This document shows positions 1-12,640 of a DNA stretch of 64,000 bases, piece after piece. Both the position numbers and the translations under genes were made by a program. How positions within the stretch are numbered: the stretch's first letter is position 1; each line of letters begins with the position of its first letter. The DNA comes from Dimorphilus gyrociliatus (lineage: Eukaryota; Annelida; Polychaeta; Dinophilidae): assembly GCA_904063045.1 (NCBI GenBank), contig CAJFCJ010000002.1, positions 4,373,645 to 4,437,644 of the forward strand. Reading direction: 5' to 3'. Under the pieces are notes generated by a model, which had not been told where the DNA came from, ran no database searches, and saw only the letters and a list, made by a program, of their open reading frames with translations.

Positions 1-785
1 CGTGTCCTTAGTTTACTAAGAATTATCAGCAACTCGATTAACTTACCATTTCAGTCTGCGTATTCCTCGTAATTCAAATGTAATCATCTTATCTAATTAG
101 CAGATTTTCCTTTGCCAGTTAAATGCAGTTGTATTTGAAAGCTATTCATAAAAATTTTTTCTATTTATCATCATAAAAAACTTGTTTTTCTTCTCTGACA
201 CAACATTTTGTCCATGTAATTTTATGGCACAATAGCCCTTAAAAATTAAATCTCTAACACTGAATTTTTAGGAGTTGAATTTTCCTCCCTTTAACTCGAA
301 CTATAAACAGTGTCCTCCTTCCGATTTTCCCTTCGAAATTCACAGTCGACTGATTTACAGCCCATTCATCCAAATCAGTCAGGTCCCTTTCAATTATCGA
401 TAGAGAGCCTCCACATCTCCCCTATTCACTAATCTTATTCAATATGAAAACTATAACACTCACTGCTTATTTAAATTAACTATTTTTTTATCTTTCTCTT
501 AGATGAACAAGGTACCAAAATGTAAAACATTTTTTTTTTCTTTAAAATAAACATCAATTCTAGTTGAGAAAAGATGAATTCAATGATAAACAGTTTACTC
601 TGAAGGTAAGCCTATTTTTTTGTGTTTTTCTTTCTTTCAAGTATCATATCAATCAACACATTCGGTAGCGTATCCTCTATTAATAATTGATCTAATTTAA
701 TTGAACATTTAAATTAGAGCTGCTAATTAGAATAAATTCAGTAACTCTGCGTTTTTGACAACAGTCGATTGATAGCTTACAATCT
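1..785. other. Non-coding flank at the left edge
   Basis: AT-rich sequence with no open frame that has coding character. I see no repeat longer than short A or T runs. It lies just upstream of the RING-finger gene, so its right end may hold that gene's promoter and 5' leader, but no clear TATA box or initiator was recognised. Confidence 0.4.
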
Positions 786-3700
786 ATGGGAAAGCGTGCA
801 GTAAGGTTTCAGGAAGAAAATATATTCAAGTTCTACAAAGATAGGTAAAACGTCATCCTCCTAACAGACTTAACTTCATTTTTAATGAATAGAACTTCTT
901 TTATTTGCTTTAAAATGCATTTAGACTAGCACAATAAACAACTCTCTTCTTGCAGAAGGAAGAAGATCGCTCGAGCTAACGCCATCTGCCTGAAAAAGTT
1001 TATGTTGATCGCCTGGATGTTTTCAATAGCATTTAATAGACTACAAACTAATAGGTATACACAGCACGATTGCGGCATTGTCGTATTTTTTCCGTAGCCA
1101 GGGGGACAATGGAGATTTAGGAGTCGATAATCGAAAATAATCAAAATGACTTATACTCGATGAAAAATGGCTTGATGAAATCGGAAAAGACCAACTTGTT
1201 TCTAATATACTTGCTAGTTCAACATCCTTGAACAACTGAAAAGTTATAAAAGAGCGAGTTGTTTTTTAAGTTGAAAATAGTACAAAGACTTAGAATATAT
1301 ATTATTACTAAGGAGAAGATATAGGGGGGGGTTTGGAATGAAATGTGGAGTAATGAAAGGGCTATTTTCCGTCAGGATGTACACTAACGAACTAGCGGAC
1401 GAGAATTTATTGAAGAAAAATCTCGACCGAAATCAACTAAGATAATAGGCCCCCGGCGATGCGTAAATTCAATTCATTCTCTCTTGTCGGGACTACCGAC
1501 AGGCTCAAAGTCACATTGAGACATCTGCGCCCAGAAGATTATTTAATCTCCTTCTTAAAATAAACTGTCAGAGTGTTTTGACCCGCATGCCTAAAAAAGA
1601 GCTTGCAGAGAAATATTTGCCGGCGGATAGAATTAGCATTAGCATGCTGAGGTCATCCATATTGATAATAAATTAGGTTTGGTCTGATGGTCTGGTAAAA
1701 ATTGACTGTTTTGTCAGTTTCCTAAAAACCAGCGAAACTCTTGATGTCTTGTTTATTGCATTCCTTCGAGTTAGTAACGGGATTACGTCGTTTCAAAAAT
1801 TGACGACAGTTGAACTGGGTACCAGACTATGGTACATAGGTGGCGACGTTGAATTTATATTCCTCCAGAAAGAAGTCAGTCGGCTGCCAAGCGTGGCGAG
1901 GGGAAGATGTACTTTGTTGCAAAGTATCAAGAATTCAGAAGACAACAAACAGAAAAAGATCAAAAGAAAAAGGCCGAAAAGGAATTGCAGAGCTTGAATG
2001 TGAAAATCGTAAGTCTTTCTAGTTTCTTTATCTTTTTCCTAAATCCCATAAAAATATATTTCCTTATGCAAATAAATTGAAAAAAACGTTTTATTAAATA
2101 CAATTATCCTTAAGGATAATTTAAAGTGAAAATGTCGTTTCGTAATCTTTGAGCAATAATTTTGCATTCCCTGGATACCCGAAAAAAAAATTTTGGCCTA
2201 CGAAATAGATAAATTCTTTACCAAAGGAAACAATCCCTTTTGCGTAAATTCCGTAAATACCGATACAAATATATCACTTTGAGGTATAAATCAATTCATA
2301 AGAATTTTTCGAGAGAAAAAATTCATTACAAGAGATATCAATGACCTTTGAGGACAAATAGTCCCGTGCGACGTCTGGTACTATGCTGGAATACAAATTT
2401 CTCTTTTCAGTCTTGGTTAAACGACGGAAAAAAGTATTAATGATCTTAATTAATAGAAATACTTTAATTCTAAAAATGTTTCTAAAGCAAATCATGACTA
2501 GGAATTATATTTTTGTCAAGTGCTGTTTCTTTATTACTCTTTCTCTTGTTATCAATTCGGAACACGAAAGTGTCAACTAAGAAATTTTGGCAGTCGATTT
2601 AGGAAACGTCAAAAGTGTCGATAGTTTTTCTTTATTTATTTCTTTGTTTCTCTTCTTTGTATTTTTTTGATATGTGAAAAGTGGCTTGTTTCCTTGTTAA
2701 GTTTTAATTAAGCAAAGGGAAAAATACTGAACCTTGACGACCTAAATATATTCCGAGATTAATAAATAGTCAAGTAGCCTTTCCAACGAATGTCAAGTAA
2801 ATGAGACCGAGAAATTGGTATAGCCTCTAACGAATTCTACACTCAAACCTAATCGAAAATTCGGACCATGAAAAATTCATTTGAAACTCCTGACACCTAA
2901 TTAGCAGTAAAAAAAACAAGCAAGTCAGGACAAGTGAAAAAGGAACGCCACTTTCCGTGACTGAAAAGCCGGGCTCGTCCCAATCAACCAGGCAAAATCG
3001 GCCCCTCTTTAATCAATGTCACGTGATTATAAAATTCGATCCAATCGAGTTGGCATGGCAACGACTGAAAAAAAGGCTGTCTGGGGCGCTAATTGACTTT
3101 AAACTGCCGAAAGCGGCGCTCTTCAGAGACATCGGCGTCACCTAATTTGAAATCTGTCGCTGAGATCACATCGGTGACGGACCGAGTGACGGCTCGAGTA
3201 AACTGTTTGATTGAATTCCTTTCCACAGCTTTTTTTCACGCTTCAAAGTAAATTGGATGAAGGGGAACATATTATGGGTTTAGATAATCCTCTATCAATT
3301 CAGGAACCATTAAAGACACAACTTTTAATTATGTTTCATTTTTCATTTTTGTTATACATATAAAGATTTGAAGAAGAAATGGGATCAGAGGGAGATTCAT
3401 AGCACTTTTTTGTTTTGTTTGACCGGTCAAATCAATTTCCCCTCGAAATCCAATATATAGTGACCAGTGAAATCAATATAGCCTCAAGGAAATCTAGAGG
3501 AAACGTCGGTACTGCAAACATGTAATGAAATAAAAGTGATTTGGTTACGATTTTCACCAATGATTGAGTAGTCGGTTGTTCGCTCAGTTGAAATACGAAA
3601 AAGAATGGTGGAAAACGCTGTAATATCTGTTATGCTATTTGGAAAGAAATAAAAAACAAATAACGATCCTAATGATAGCGAAATTATTCTAGCGACAAAG

Positions 3701-6700
3701 CCCGACACTCTTCTATAAACCTTATATATGAGTTTTAAAAGCCTGCTTGGTACTGACGTATTCCCTTCGCAAATAGAAAAAAATTGAGAGTAAATCGAAA
3801 CTGTTACACGGATTCCTTTGAAGTTGGATGCCGCACCGATAATGATGCCCACTGAGCTCCATCGGCGTCTACTTTTGATGTATTATTGACAGACAAGGTG
3901 GAAAAAATATGCGTGTGGTTTTACCTGGACTTCTGACTATCAACTTAAATAGCTGTAATTCTTCTTTTTTCGTATTCCGTTTTCAATTATCTTGTTCCGC
4001 AAACGTCCATTAAGGCTTTACTACTCTTAATTAAATTAGAGGCGACTGACGAGCTATAATATTTTCTATTGTATTCCGCAGTTTTCCGTCGATAACACAA
4101 TCCATTGCTCTTCTATGTAATGTATAGACTAATAGACAGTGGTAAAGACTTTTAATAGGCCTTGATAAAAAGTATACTTGCTAATGGAAACGTTTACTGT
4201 AGTCAATATGAGAAAGAAAATAAAATAGGATAAATAAGAAGAAAAAGAGAAAGGGAGAGGGAGAGGGCGAGAGCGGGGTGGAAAGAGGGATTTGCAAATC
4301 CTGGTAAATTAGGAGACGGTGAACGAGAAAAATGATTAATTAGCTTGTAAGAATTCCGGTATGTTTAGAGCCTAGAAAATACTACAAAGACGGTTTTTTC
4401 TTTCCTTATTTAAAATAAAAATTATTTATATATCGAATTTAACGGAAAGTTTAATCATATTTTATTTAATTTGCATACGTTACGCACACAACGTAGATTG
4501 CGTGAATCAATTGAAAGAGTCAAATAATTTACAATAGCTGCAAATTGCGGTATGAAATCAAACAAAGATAAGAAACCTATATAATTTATATAAATAACGT
4601 CTCCTCAAGTTTCGCGCCCAATAACGATATATGTGGTCAATCAATATGTTCTTCCTTTCAGGACAAACTACTAGCCAAACTCGATGGTAAACAAGTAGAA
4701 CGTGAAGACTTACCCCACTACGAGGGAGAAGAGGTAGGCTAAAGGTGTCCCTTGTCCTCTAATATGTTGTATACCGTATAACCTCTCTTCTATACTACAA
4801 AAATTGCAGACTTCCTCCCAACTACCAGCAGTTAGGGCTATCATCAGAGAAAAGCTATATATAGTCACTAATTCATGTTGTATAAATTTCATGATGGATT
4901 ATTTTATCGACTTGATTATTATTATAGCGATTATGCACTTGGGCTAATTAGAATTCTCCAAAGTCTACGCAACCGAAGCGAAACGAGGTTGTAATAATAA
5001 AATGCTACCTCTTTAAATTAATTATTTTCGGTAGCTTAATTCGATATTTTGCCTATTCCACTAAATATAATCAATAACTTTATACCTAGCTAGCTAGCTA
5101 GATAGATAGAGAAATCGTCTAATAATCAAAAGAATTTATCTACCTAAAGGTTTTGAAGATCTAAGACATGAAGTAGCTTCCGATTAAAAAGTTATTAATT
5201 AAATCTCTATAATTAATATTATTAAACAGTAACTGATAGCATGCAACATGTGTACTTTATATAAAAGGAAGACGATTCTACTGGTATTTTGGTTTATAAA
5301 AATGAGATCGAAAGTAGCAGCCAAAGTCTATAACACCTCCATGCATAATTCAAGTGCAAGGATTAGGTGGATTAAACGGCCGTTTGTAGGAATGTTTTAA
5401 TCGAGTATTTTTTTTTATAGAACAAAATTAACCGAACCGTATCTATCTTTGGACGCCAGTTGGCGTCTAGACGCCTGATTGGAAGCCCCGAATTCTTATG
5501 AATAGACGCGATTGCCAATAGCTTCTTGACTTTTTTCCTGAAATTGAGCGCAATTGTCCGCGCCGCAAATATATAAGCCAGTAGTTTGCACAAGGGTTTC
5601 TGACGTCACACGACGCTTCTTTATCATTAAGAAGATTAATTATGCATTGTACGGTTAATCCTTTTAATCTTTAGACAGCAGAACGTTATTTGTTCGATAA
5701 AGGTTAAGAAAATCAGTAAATACAGTTAAATCAGTCAGCTACAAGACAATAAATGCTATAAATAGCATACTATATGTATAGGTATGTCAAAATCTTGATC
5801 TCATCATAAGCAATCGTCTTCTCTTCAGTCGTGTCGACATTGAAAAGAGCCGAACTCACGCCGAAATAACCGCATAAACAGTGATTGTTCGCGGTACGTT
5901 CTCCGAGAAATCCTCTGAGACTAGTATCAATAATCCCCTAAAACGTCTCATACATTCTCTCAGTTCGCCACTAATATTTACGCCATGTACGGCATATTGA
6001 CTTCAATAGGACTAGAAGGATATAAAGTATTCTATTAATATTGGCGAGTACGGAGTACGTAGTGAATACACGCAAAACTTGGAAAATTGCTTGCGACAGC
6101 ATGGGACTTTTTATAATGAACAAAATCCATTAGGGCTCGAAAGCATTAATTCCTACAATTTTTTGTGCAGCGTGTCATCTGCCTGGTAATTGGCAATTTG
6201 CAGTGATGCACAAACATTCGTAGAGTAGAACGTAACAATTTTCACGCAATTATCCTTTTTCTATATCTTTAACTTTTTTTTTCTAACTTTCGATTTCAGT
6301 GTGTAATATGCCTAGTCGCCCGAGCTAACATGCAAACTCTGCCGTGTCAGCATAAAGTAGTTTGTCGAAAATGTTTTATCAAGACCATCCAGTCGGCCGT
6401 CACTCAGCGTTGTTTGCCGCTTCGTTGCGTTGTTTGTCGGACGCGCGTGCTCAAGTTGAGGCAGGACGAACCACCCTTAAGCCCTCAGCCGCCTCCTCGA
6501 GTTTGTACAACGAGTGGCCCACATCAGCATTCTCCAAGGCACGGCACGAAAGCCAGAAAGGTCCATTCGGCTTGCAAAACACCACCCATCGAAAAAACCG
6601 AAGAGTTTAAAATAACAGTCGATGTTGGACAGTGCCCCAAACATTTGAAACCGATTATCCGACGTCCAAAGCATAAACAGAGGAGTCAGAGTGCCACTAG

Positions 6701-6761
6701 GGAAGCTCGACGAGTCACATTTCAAGATGGAGACCGCAGAAATAGTACAGTCGATAGTTAA
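786..6761 (+). CDS. C3HC4 RING-finger protein, probable E3 ubiquitin ligase
   Basis: Proposed exons are 786-844, about 1876-2008, 4662-4733 and 6300-6761, giving about 241 residues. The last three fit well: the 2008, 4662, 4733 and 6300 junctions are all phase 0 with GT-AG ends. Exon 1 (MGKRAVRF start) is less certain because the acceptor near 1873-1876 is weak; translation could instead start at the ATG at 1907. Exon 2 encodes a Lys/Glu/Gln-rich, probably coiled-coil stretch. Exon 4 begins with the RING: CVIC, then CQH, CRKC, and CVVC, which fits C3HC4. A basic, proline-rich tail of about 100 residues follows. RING domains of this kind usually recruit E2 enzymes; substrate and family are not recognised. 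The stop overlaps an AATAAA signal at 6760-6765, so the 3' leader may be very short. Confidence 0.75.
2009..4661 (+). other. Long intron of the RING-finger gene
   Basis: This 2.65-kb intron, bounded by GT and AG, holds only frames without coding support. A stretch near 3130-3200 is richer in G+C and contains several GTGACGG-like words. A purine-rich tract lies near 4200-4290. I recognise no gene inside it. Confidence 0.5.
5452..5475. repeat. Inverted GACGCCA / TGGCGTC repeat in an intron
   Basis: Within the third intron of the RING gene, 5452-5467 reads GACGCCA, two bases, then TGGCGTC, a perfect 7-base inverted repeat. It is followed at once by another TAGACGCC copy. The surrounding DNA is AT-rich, so the block stands out. 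The same word is dense near 54.6-55.7 kb. It could be a paired protein-binding site; function unknown. Confidence 0.6.
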
Positions 6762-9700
6762 TAAAGATATGTAATGGAATTTTCTAATGTTTTCCATTGT
6801 AGTTATTTTTAGAACATTTGAGCTTTAAAAAGTTCAAAGGAAACAGACGAAGAATTGGAGATTATGCATTTTTTCCTTTTGTTTCTCGTTTCTTTCATAA
6901 TTTTTTTGTAAATGGGACCACTTAGAAGCTTTTGTAACATTATTGGCAAAAGAAATGACAGCGAGGTGAGATACCTCTATACTGGGCGCAATAAAAAGGT
7001 GGGCACGCAGTAATTGTTTCCATATCAGACTGTAAAGGAGTTGTGATGGATGATTTTATTATATAAAAGCTGTCTTACCCGACCCAGAATAGTTTTCTGT
7101 CCTTGTATATCTACTGCATTTAGTGAGCCTGTTGATACGGATTATATACAATATGGGTGTAAAAAGGAATTTTCCCATGTCGAAAACATCTGCAGAGTTC
7201 TTCTAGGGATCTTACTGTATGAAAATGGGATTTTGCTTTTTCTCAATAGTTTCTATGACGTCATATTGGTTTTTATTTCATAAGAGGAGACAAATCGAAA
7301 ATCAACTGACTGTATTTACTTAAAACTGAAATTCTCACGTCTTAGGTTCTAGAGGACTACGATATCCTGAGAAAAGGAAAATAACTGGAAGGCAGGTGTG
7401 TGTGCCGCTATTGTGCCAATTACACCAGCCAGTTCTTTGTTATTTTTTTTATGAGAAGAGAGACGAGACTATCAGAGTGGTTATGTAGTTTACAGTATAT
7501 TGGGAGGGAAAGGAGGGTATGGGAAATGGGGTTCACAGGGCCCAAAGCCTTAAAGGTCAAAGGGGGCGAGCTAGCTGACGAGAGAAGGCAAAACTGAAAA
7601 AGACAAGGCTTCTGCAACGGCCCGCTGCAATAGCTTTAAAATTAACAATTTGCACTTTGAACGGAAGAGTAACGGCAAGCAACTAAAAAAGTGATCTTAC
7701 ACATTTTGAGATGGCGAGTGATTGAATATTAATATCACAAACTATTAGGCAAGACAGTCTTCCTAGGGCACTATATACTTACATTTTAATGTATAGTATT
7801 ACATGTATACACTATGCATTCACATTCTTAGCATGTTTTTATAGTTGTATTTATGTAAATGGTCGAAGAAGAGAAGAATAAGGAGTTATATCCATACTCC
7901 TCCATCAATCCCTGCATATCAAAATGCAAATGTGAAGGCATGATTGTTATCGTTCTTTGATTGACTTGTGCGATTTTTTTAGCAAGAGATAAAAACTTAC
8001 GATATATTTGTTATAATTTATCTTACTTAATATCACAGCTGTCAAGCTAGACGGGCGGAAATTCAATTTTCACTTAATTAATTAGCGAGTCACATTTTTC
8101 CTTGCGCATGACGAAATGAATCTGAAACAAATTCGACTACTTAAGCAGTAAGTTTGTCAGTTTATGATTATATTTTAAAAATGAAGGACGATAGGGAGAA
8201 TTCCTTGAAATATTTTTATCTAGATTTTCCTCTCAAGGTGATATTATTATAATTAAACTTAATTGTAAAACTACCGGAAAGGAATATTGCTTAAAAAACA
8301 TCTTTTCCTCTATTTACTCGAAAGGACGGAAATGATTAATTACAGAAAAAGACAGTTTTAAAAGCTTTGGGGCTTTGTTCAAAATCTCACTTCTAAAAAT
8401 ATCTACATCTAGAGACACAACAGTCGCAAACAGAAGGAGAAAAAAATTCTCTTTCATTCTCTCTAATTTTTCCTCCCGTTTTTTCTCCTTTTGATAAATT
8501 CCTTCGGGATATAGGGAATCACCTAAGACGATAAGAATAAATCATTTTATAAACTATAAATTTTTTAGCTTTATCAATAAAGGACAGGCCACTGACGTCC
8601 ATTAAGGGTATTTCTCCTAAATTCCTTTACAAAGCCTCTGCTCGCGTTTTTGGCCTCAAAAAAGTTTGTCTGATTTACTCTTATGCTCTTTGAAATTACC
8701 GATTTAGGAAATTTCCCACTTTATATAAAAACTTACATTTTCACTTTATTCATATTTTGCTTAGATAAATATCCTTAAAACCTTTATTTATATACAAACA
8801 AACAGTTTACATCTCTTCATCTCTTCACAGAACGTTGTGTGTAAAGGTAACTAGCTATATTCGACCTTCTGGACATTGGTTCGTTACATAGAAGCTCTTA
8901 ACTATGAATCTTCTTATTCGGTAGACTATCAATTTTCTATTTTTCCATAAATAGATCATCATCACTTCTATTAATAACCATCCCAAAAAAATATTGGCTA
9001 GTTGATGAGAGGCGGCTAAAAGAATTAGACTGTCTCCTACGTCACGCATCCAAGATTTAGATTCCTCGGTATAGATATGAAAATATATAACTATACACAA
9101 GTAGGCCTACTTAAGTTTGTGTGAACCAAACACTATTCTGGGCATAAGGATTAAATTCCGCCTTGGGCTGTTGCCCTGTATAGGCTTATGAACTAGTTTG
9201 CCTGATATAAAATCGATATCTTTTTTCTTTCTGGGCTCCTTAATTAAACGGAAGAAAGAAGAAGAAGAAAAAAGAAAGATACAGACGCGCGCATAAATTA
9301 TGGATTAATGAGCTCCGATGAGATACGTGAGAAATATATTGATGATAGATAGTTGATTGATCGGGAAACCATTTACCATATAAGTGAATAAACGTCTTGA
9401 TCGTCCAATTTACCAACACTAAATGAATCGAACGCTTATAACGGAGCCTATAAAGCGTCTTTTCTAATGGAATATCTATGTCCCCGTAGAAAAAGTCGAG
9501 AAAAAGAGCCATAAAAAGGTTCAAAGTCCAGTTTGTCACAATTTATCACCTTAAGTTTGACAAGGTCTTTCTAAGCTATATGTTCTATTTCGTCAATTTT
9601 CGACGCCTTCTGAGGTTTAATAAGGTATAATTGATTAATGCATTTCTACAGGTGAAATCCACATTTAGAAAGTGAAAAACCTCTCTTTCCTATTAATGTC

Positions 9701-10107
9701 ACTTTTAGCCTACTATTTCTAAAAAAAAACTGCCAAACTCCTATAAATATCTTTAATTAGTTCGATTACAGGAAAATCATGATTAGATACTTGAAAATGA
9801 TAAGTTTTTCTTGACACAGCAATGTTAAGGAATGCATTACTTATTCACTTCTCTCGTTAAACGGAAGTTAGGCGTTCAATAATTTTCTTAGTCCAATTAG
9901 CTCCGGAAAGACTTGGAGCGTGTTGAATTGAGATTCATAAGGACTAATTAATTGGCCAGAAGTGGGCATGTTCAATTCAATTGGAGATTTGGAGTTCGTT
10001 TAAGTGGATCAGAAAATGCAGAAAGTTGGTAGTTCGAAGGAACAATTGCAAAGAACTATACTGTATAGCTTAGTATGTCACGATTTATTTAGAAAGTGGG
10101 TGTGAAA
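6762..10107. other. Intergenic region without recognised genes
   Basis: About 3.3 kb between the RING-finger gene and the receptor gene. Open frames of 65-100 codons occur on both strands (for example 7050-7283 and 9240-9539), but none shows a domain, a signal peptide followed by a sensible domain, or flanking splice signals in a matching phase. A 14-base perfect palindrome with TAGGCCTA at its centre lies at 9099-9112. Confidence 0.4.
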
Positions 10108-10145
10108 AGTATATAAAAAGCCGGAGGTTTGCGGTAGTCTATTGC
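10108..10145 (+). promoter_or_regulatory. TATA-type core promoter candidate
   Basis: TATAAAA at 10112-10118 sits in a G+C-containing context and is followed about 25-30 bases later by a pyrimidine-flanked CTATTGCTGC stretch that could serve as an initiator. The next gene downstream on this strand is the seven-helix receptor, whose ATG is about 1 kb away. A 5' non-coding exon and an intron would then be needed. This is inference from position only. Confidence 0.35.
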
Positions 10146-11148
10146 TGCAGTTTGCACAAGCTGTTCGTTAAGTTTGTCGAGCACTCGACGACTCACTATA
10201 AGTTTCTCCAGTTTCGTATTTTTTACGTTCTTTCAGATCAAGAAACGATGTAAACTTTGCACAGACCAAAGTACTTCAATCTTATGGTTACTCTAATGGA
10301 GATTTCAATTTGTGAATAATTGACGAAGTGATAGTCACGTATAAGGTTTTTAATTTGATGATTACTGTATTTTACAGTAAATATATAGGCATTTTATGGG
10401 TTTAGATGTGCGTGGTGAATTAAATTCTTTGAAGAGTTTCGCTGACTTCGTAATGAACATTTGATACGTTGATGGATTTAAATAAAATAGATATTGACTA
10501 GGGAAAATCTACTTTACAGTTATTGCGTTTTAGATGACAGAATTGCTGCCCGAGATCGAGAGGATTACCTATGTCAGGATTTTGATGTGGTGATATTACA
10601 ATTAATCACTCTGGATGAAAATAACCTAATATATGAATTTTTACATAGTTTCTCACATACTTTCATTCTACTTTCACTGTGCCTTGTATCGTTCATTTGT
10701 TAACGGCAGATGGCGTACCAGCCAATCGTTCACAGGTTAAATGGAGTTAAACCAGCAGATGACAGTGCTGGGGAAAGAGACTTTTCAAGCCTATACATCA
10801 GTCAGTTTTGTATTACATTTTTTACAAGACTGATTTATTCAACTCTTCAATATTGCATATATTAAGAAGATCGATCACATTCTTGCTAACTAACTACATA
10901 TGTTGGAACAGTGAAGCTTTATTCAAAAAAAAACCAAACTTAACGGACGATAGATCACTAAAGTATGGAAAAAAGCGAATATTAATAACACAACAGATGC
11001 ATAATAAAACTCCGCAACAACTGCATTATCCAGAGTAAAAGGCCTATTAAGGATGTAAATGTACTGACAAGGTAAATATATTTTATAAGCGTGATTATTA
11101 ACCATATCTACTCAGTATTGTACAGGTGAAAACCACAGACAACGGAAA

Positions 11149-12640
11149 ATGAACTGTACGGTAAAAACAGCTGAAACTGTTTTTTCGATTGTATGGATTG
11201 TTTTGTCCCTTATCTCGCTAGGATTAAATGTTTTACTTATCCTAGTTTGCGGATTGGAATCAAACAGGAAACAATCATATGGCGTCTATTTTACAGCAAT
11301 AGCAGCAGCGATGTTCTCATATTGTTTAATAGAAATAAGCGATTCTAGCTCTTCGCTAGCGTTTAGTGACGCCCGGAAAACTTTAGATCATGAAGTTACA
11401 TGCTTGTTGGAAGCTTGTAGAACAAGTTTAATTTTTGTTATTGTTTTCTTGCCACCTGGGATTCTATTGGACCGCATCATAGCCCTTGAGTATCCAACAA
11501 AAAGAATCAGCGTTTGTTCTGCCCGGTTTAGTCGTCGAGTCGTCATTTTACTTGTTAGTGCATTTTTTCTCGACATTCCTTTTTCAGACAAATTTTCAGT
11601 GTACTATCTATGAGTTTCTTATAAAAAAAGCTCTAAGCTTAATCGACTCCTTAAGTTGGCAGATGATATCTGGTCACTTGGCAACTTGACGATAATCGTC
11701 CTCTCGACTTACAAAGTTTGTTAGATAATTCTCCCAAAGAATTTATTGATAAAAAGAGACGCCTGAAGATCAAGTCAATGATATATAAAAGAAAAGACTA
11801 CTTTGCGTGCTTGAAAAATAGACGTCAGCTAGATGTTATACGGCAGCTGTCACTTCGATTATAGATCGTAACAAAATCATTCAGTCACGTTTTACGAAAT
11901 ATTAGCCTCACAGCGTACGTTTCATTCATCACTAAGAAATTTAATTCTATCTCCTCTCTAAGCTAATCACTAGGGAAGTTAAGAAAAACACCTATTTAGG
12001 ACATGTTCTTGAAAAAATGCACTAACACTAATAGATTCTTTGCGGTTGCGCAATATATTTGACAGCAACAATAGTTCAATTGGTAATGAAAGATGCCAAT
12101 TCTGGTGAAAACTGCAACTTGGCCCCTTTTTGTGCAAGATTTCATAAGTGGTATCAGAATACACTGCCTCTTCATCTAATTCTACTTTATATATTTCCAT
12201 TAATTTGCTCTATTTGTTTTTCAATCAAGTTATCTACTCTTTTGAAAGTTCGAAGGAAGCACAGTCAGATTATCAGCAAGAATCATTCGAATATTTCTTT
12301 ACGCATGCGTGAAAATATGGATATTGGAAAAGCCTCCATCTCTCTAGCCCTGTTACATTCCCTTACAATATTAGTACCAAACTTAATTTACATAATTGTG
12401 TACTATGTTGCAAATTATAAGTCGTTTGTAGCAGTGGACTCTGAATTCCGAGTTGGATATACTGTAAAAGAGACTCTTCTCCTAATCGGTATGTGCATAA
12501 TACCTGTCTCCGTTTGTGCTTCCGGTGTTCTAAGAAAAATGTTTATTAGTGATATCTTTCGAAAGATAACAAGAAAAAAATCAGTTCAATTAACTGCTTA
12601 TATAAATACAGTAGCTGAAAATGTTAAGGATGAATCTTGA
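11149..12640 (+). CDS. Rhodopsin-like G-protein-coupled receptor, orphan
   Basis: Exons 11149-11553 and 12035-12640 join in phase 0 across a 481-base GT-AG intron and encode about 336 residues. The join completes the fourth membrane helix (ending exon 1 VVILL, then ILCGCAIYL), which supports it. Seven hydrophobic segments are visible, near residues 10-36, 43-65, 82-115, 130-155, 175-200, 240-262 and 280-305. The first has the expected Asn (GLNVLLIL), and helix 3 ends LDRIIALEYP, a DRY-like motif with Ile replacing Tyr. The usual NPxxY of helix 7 is absent. The N-terminus is short, so a small or lipophilic ligand is possible. It resembles divergent chemosensory-type receptors; the ligand is unknown. 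An AATAAA at 13051 may end the transcript. Confidence 0.75.

Noticed and set aside
1840-2022. Plus-strand frame of 60 codons overlapping exon 2 of the RING gene
   Set aside because: Entering the next exon in this frame meets a stop quickly; the adjacent frame continues cleanly through three exons into the RING domain.
3484-3852. Minus-strand 122-codon open frame
   Set aside because: It lies inside an intron of the RING gene, shows no domain and has no phase-matched neighbouring exon.
8855-9539. Two minus-strand hydrophobic frames of 81 and 99 codons
   Set aside because: Hydrophobicity follows from the AT-rich, T-rich sequence; one ends in a poly-Phe run from a purine tract, and no family features or plausible joins are present.
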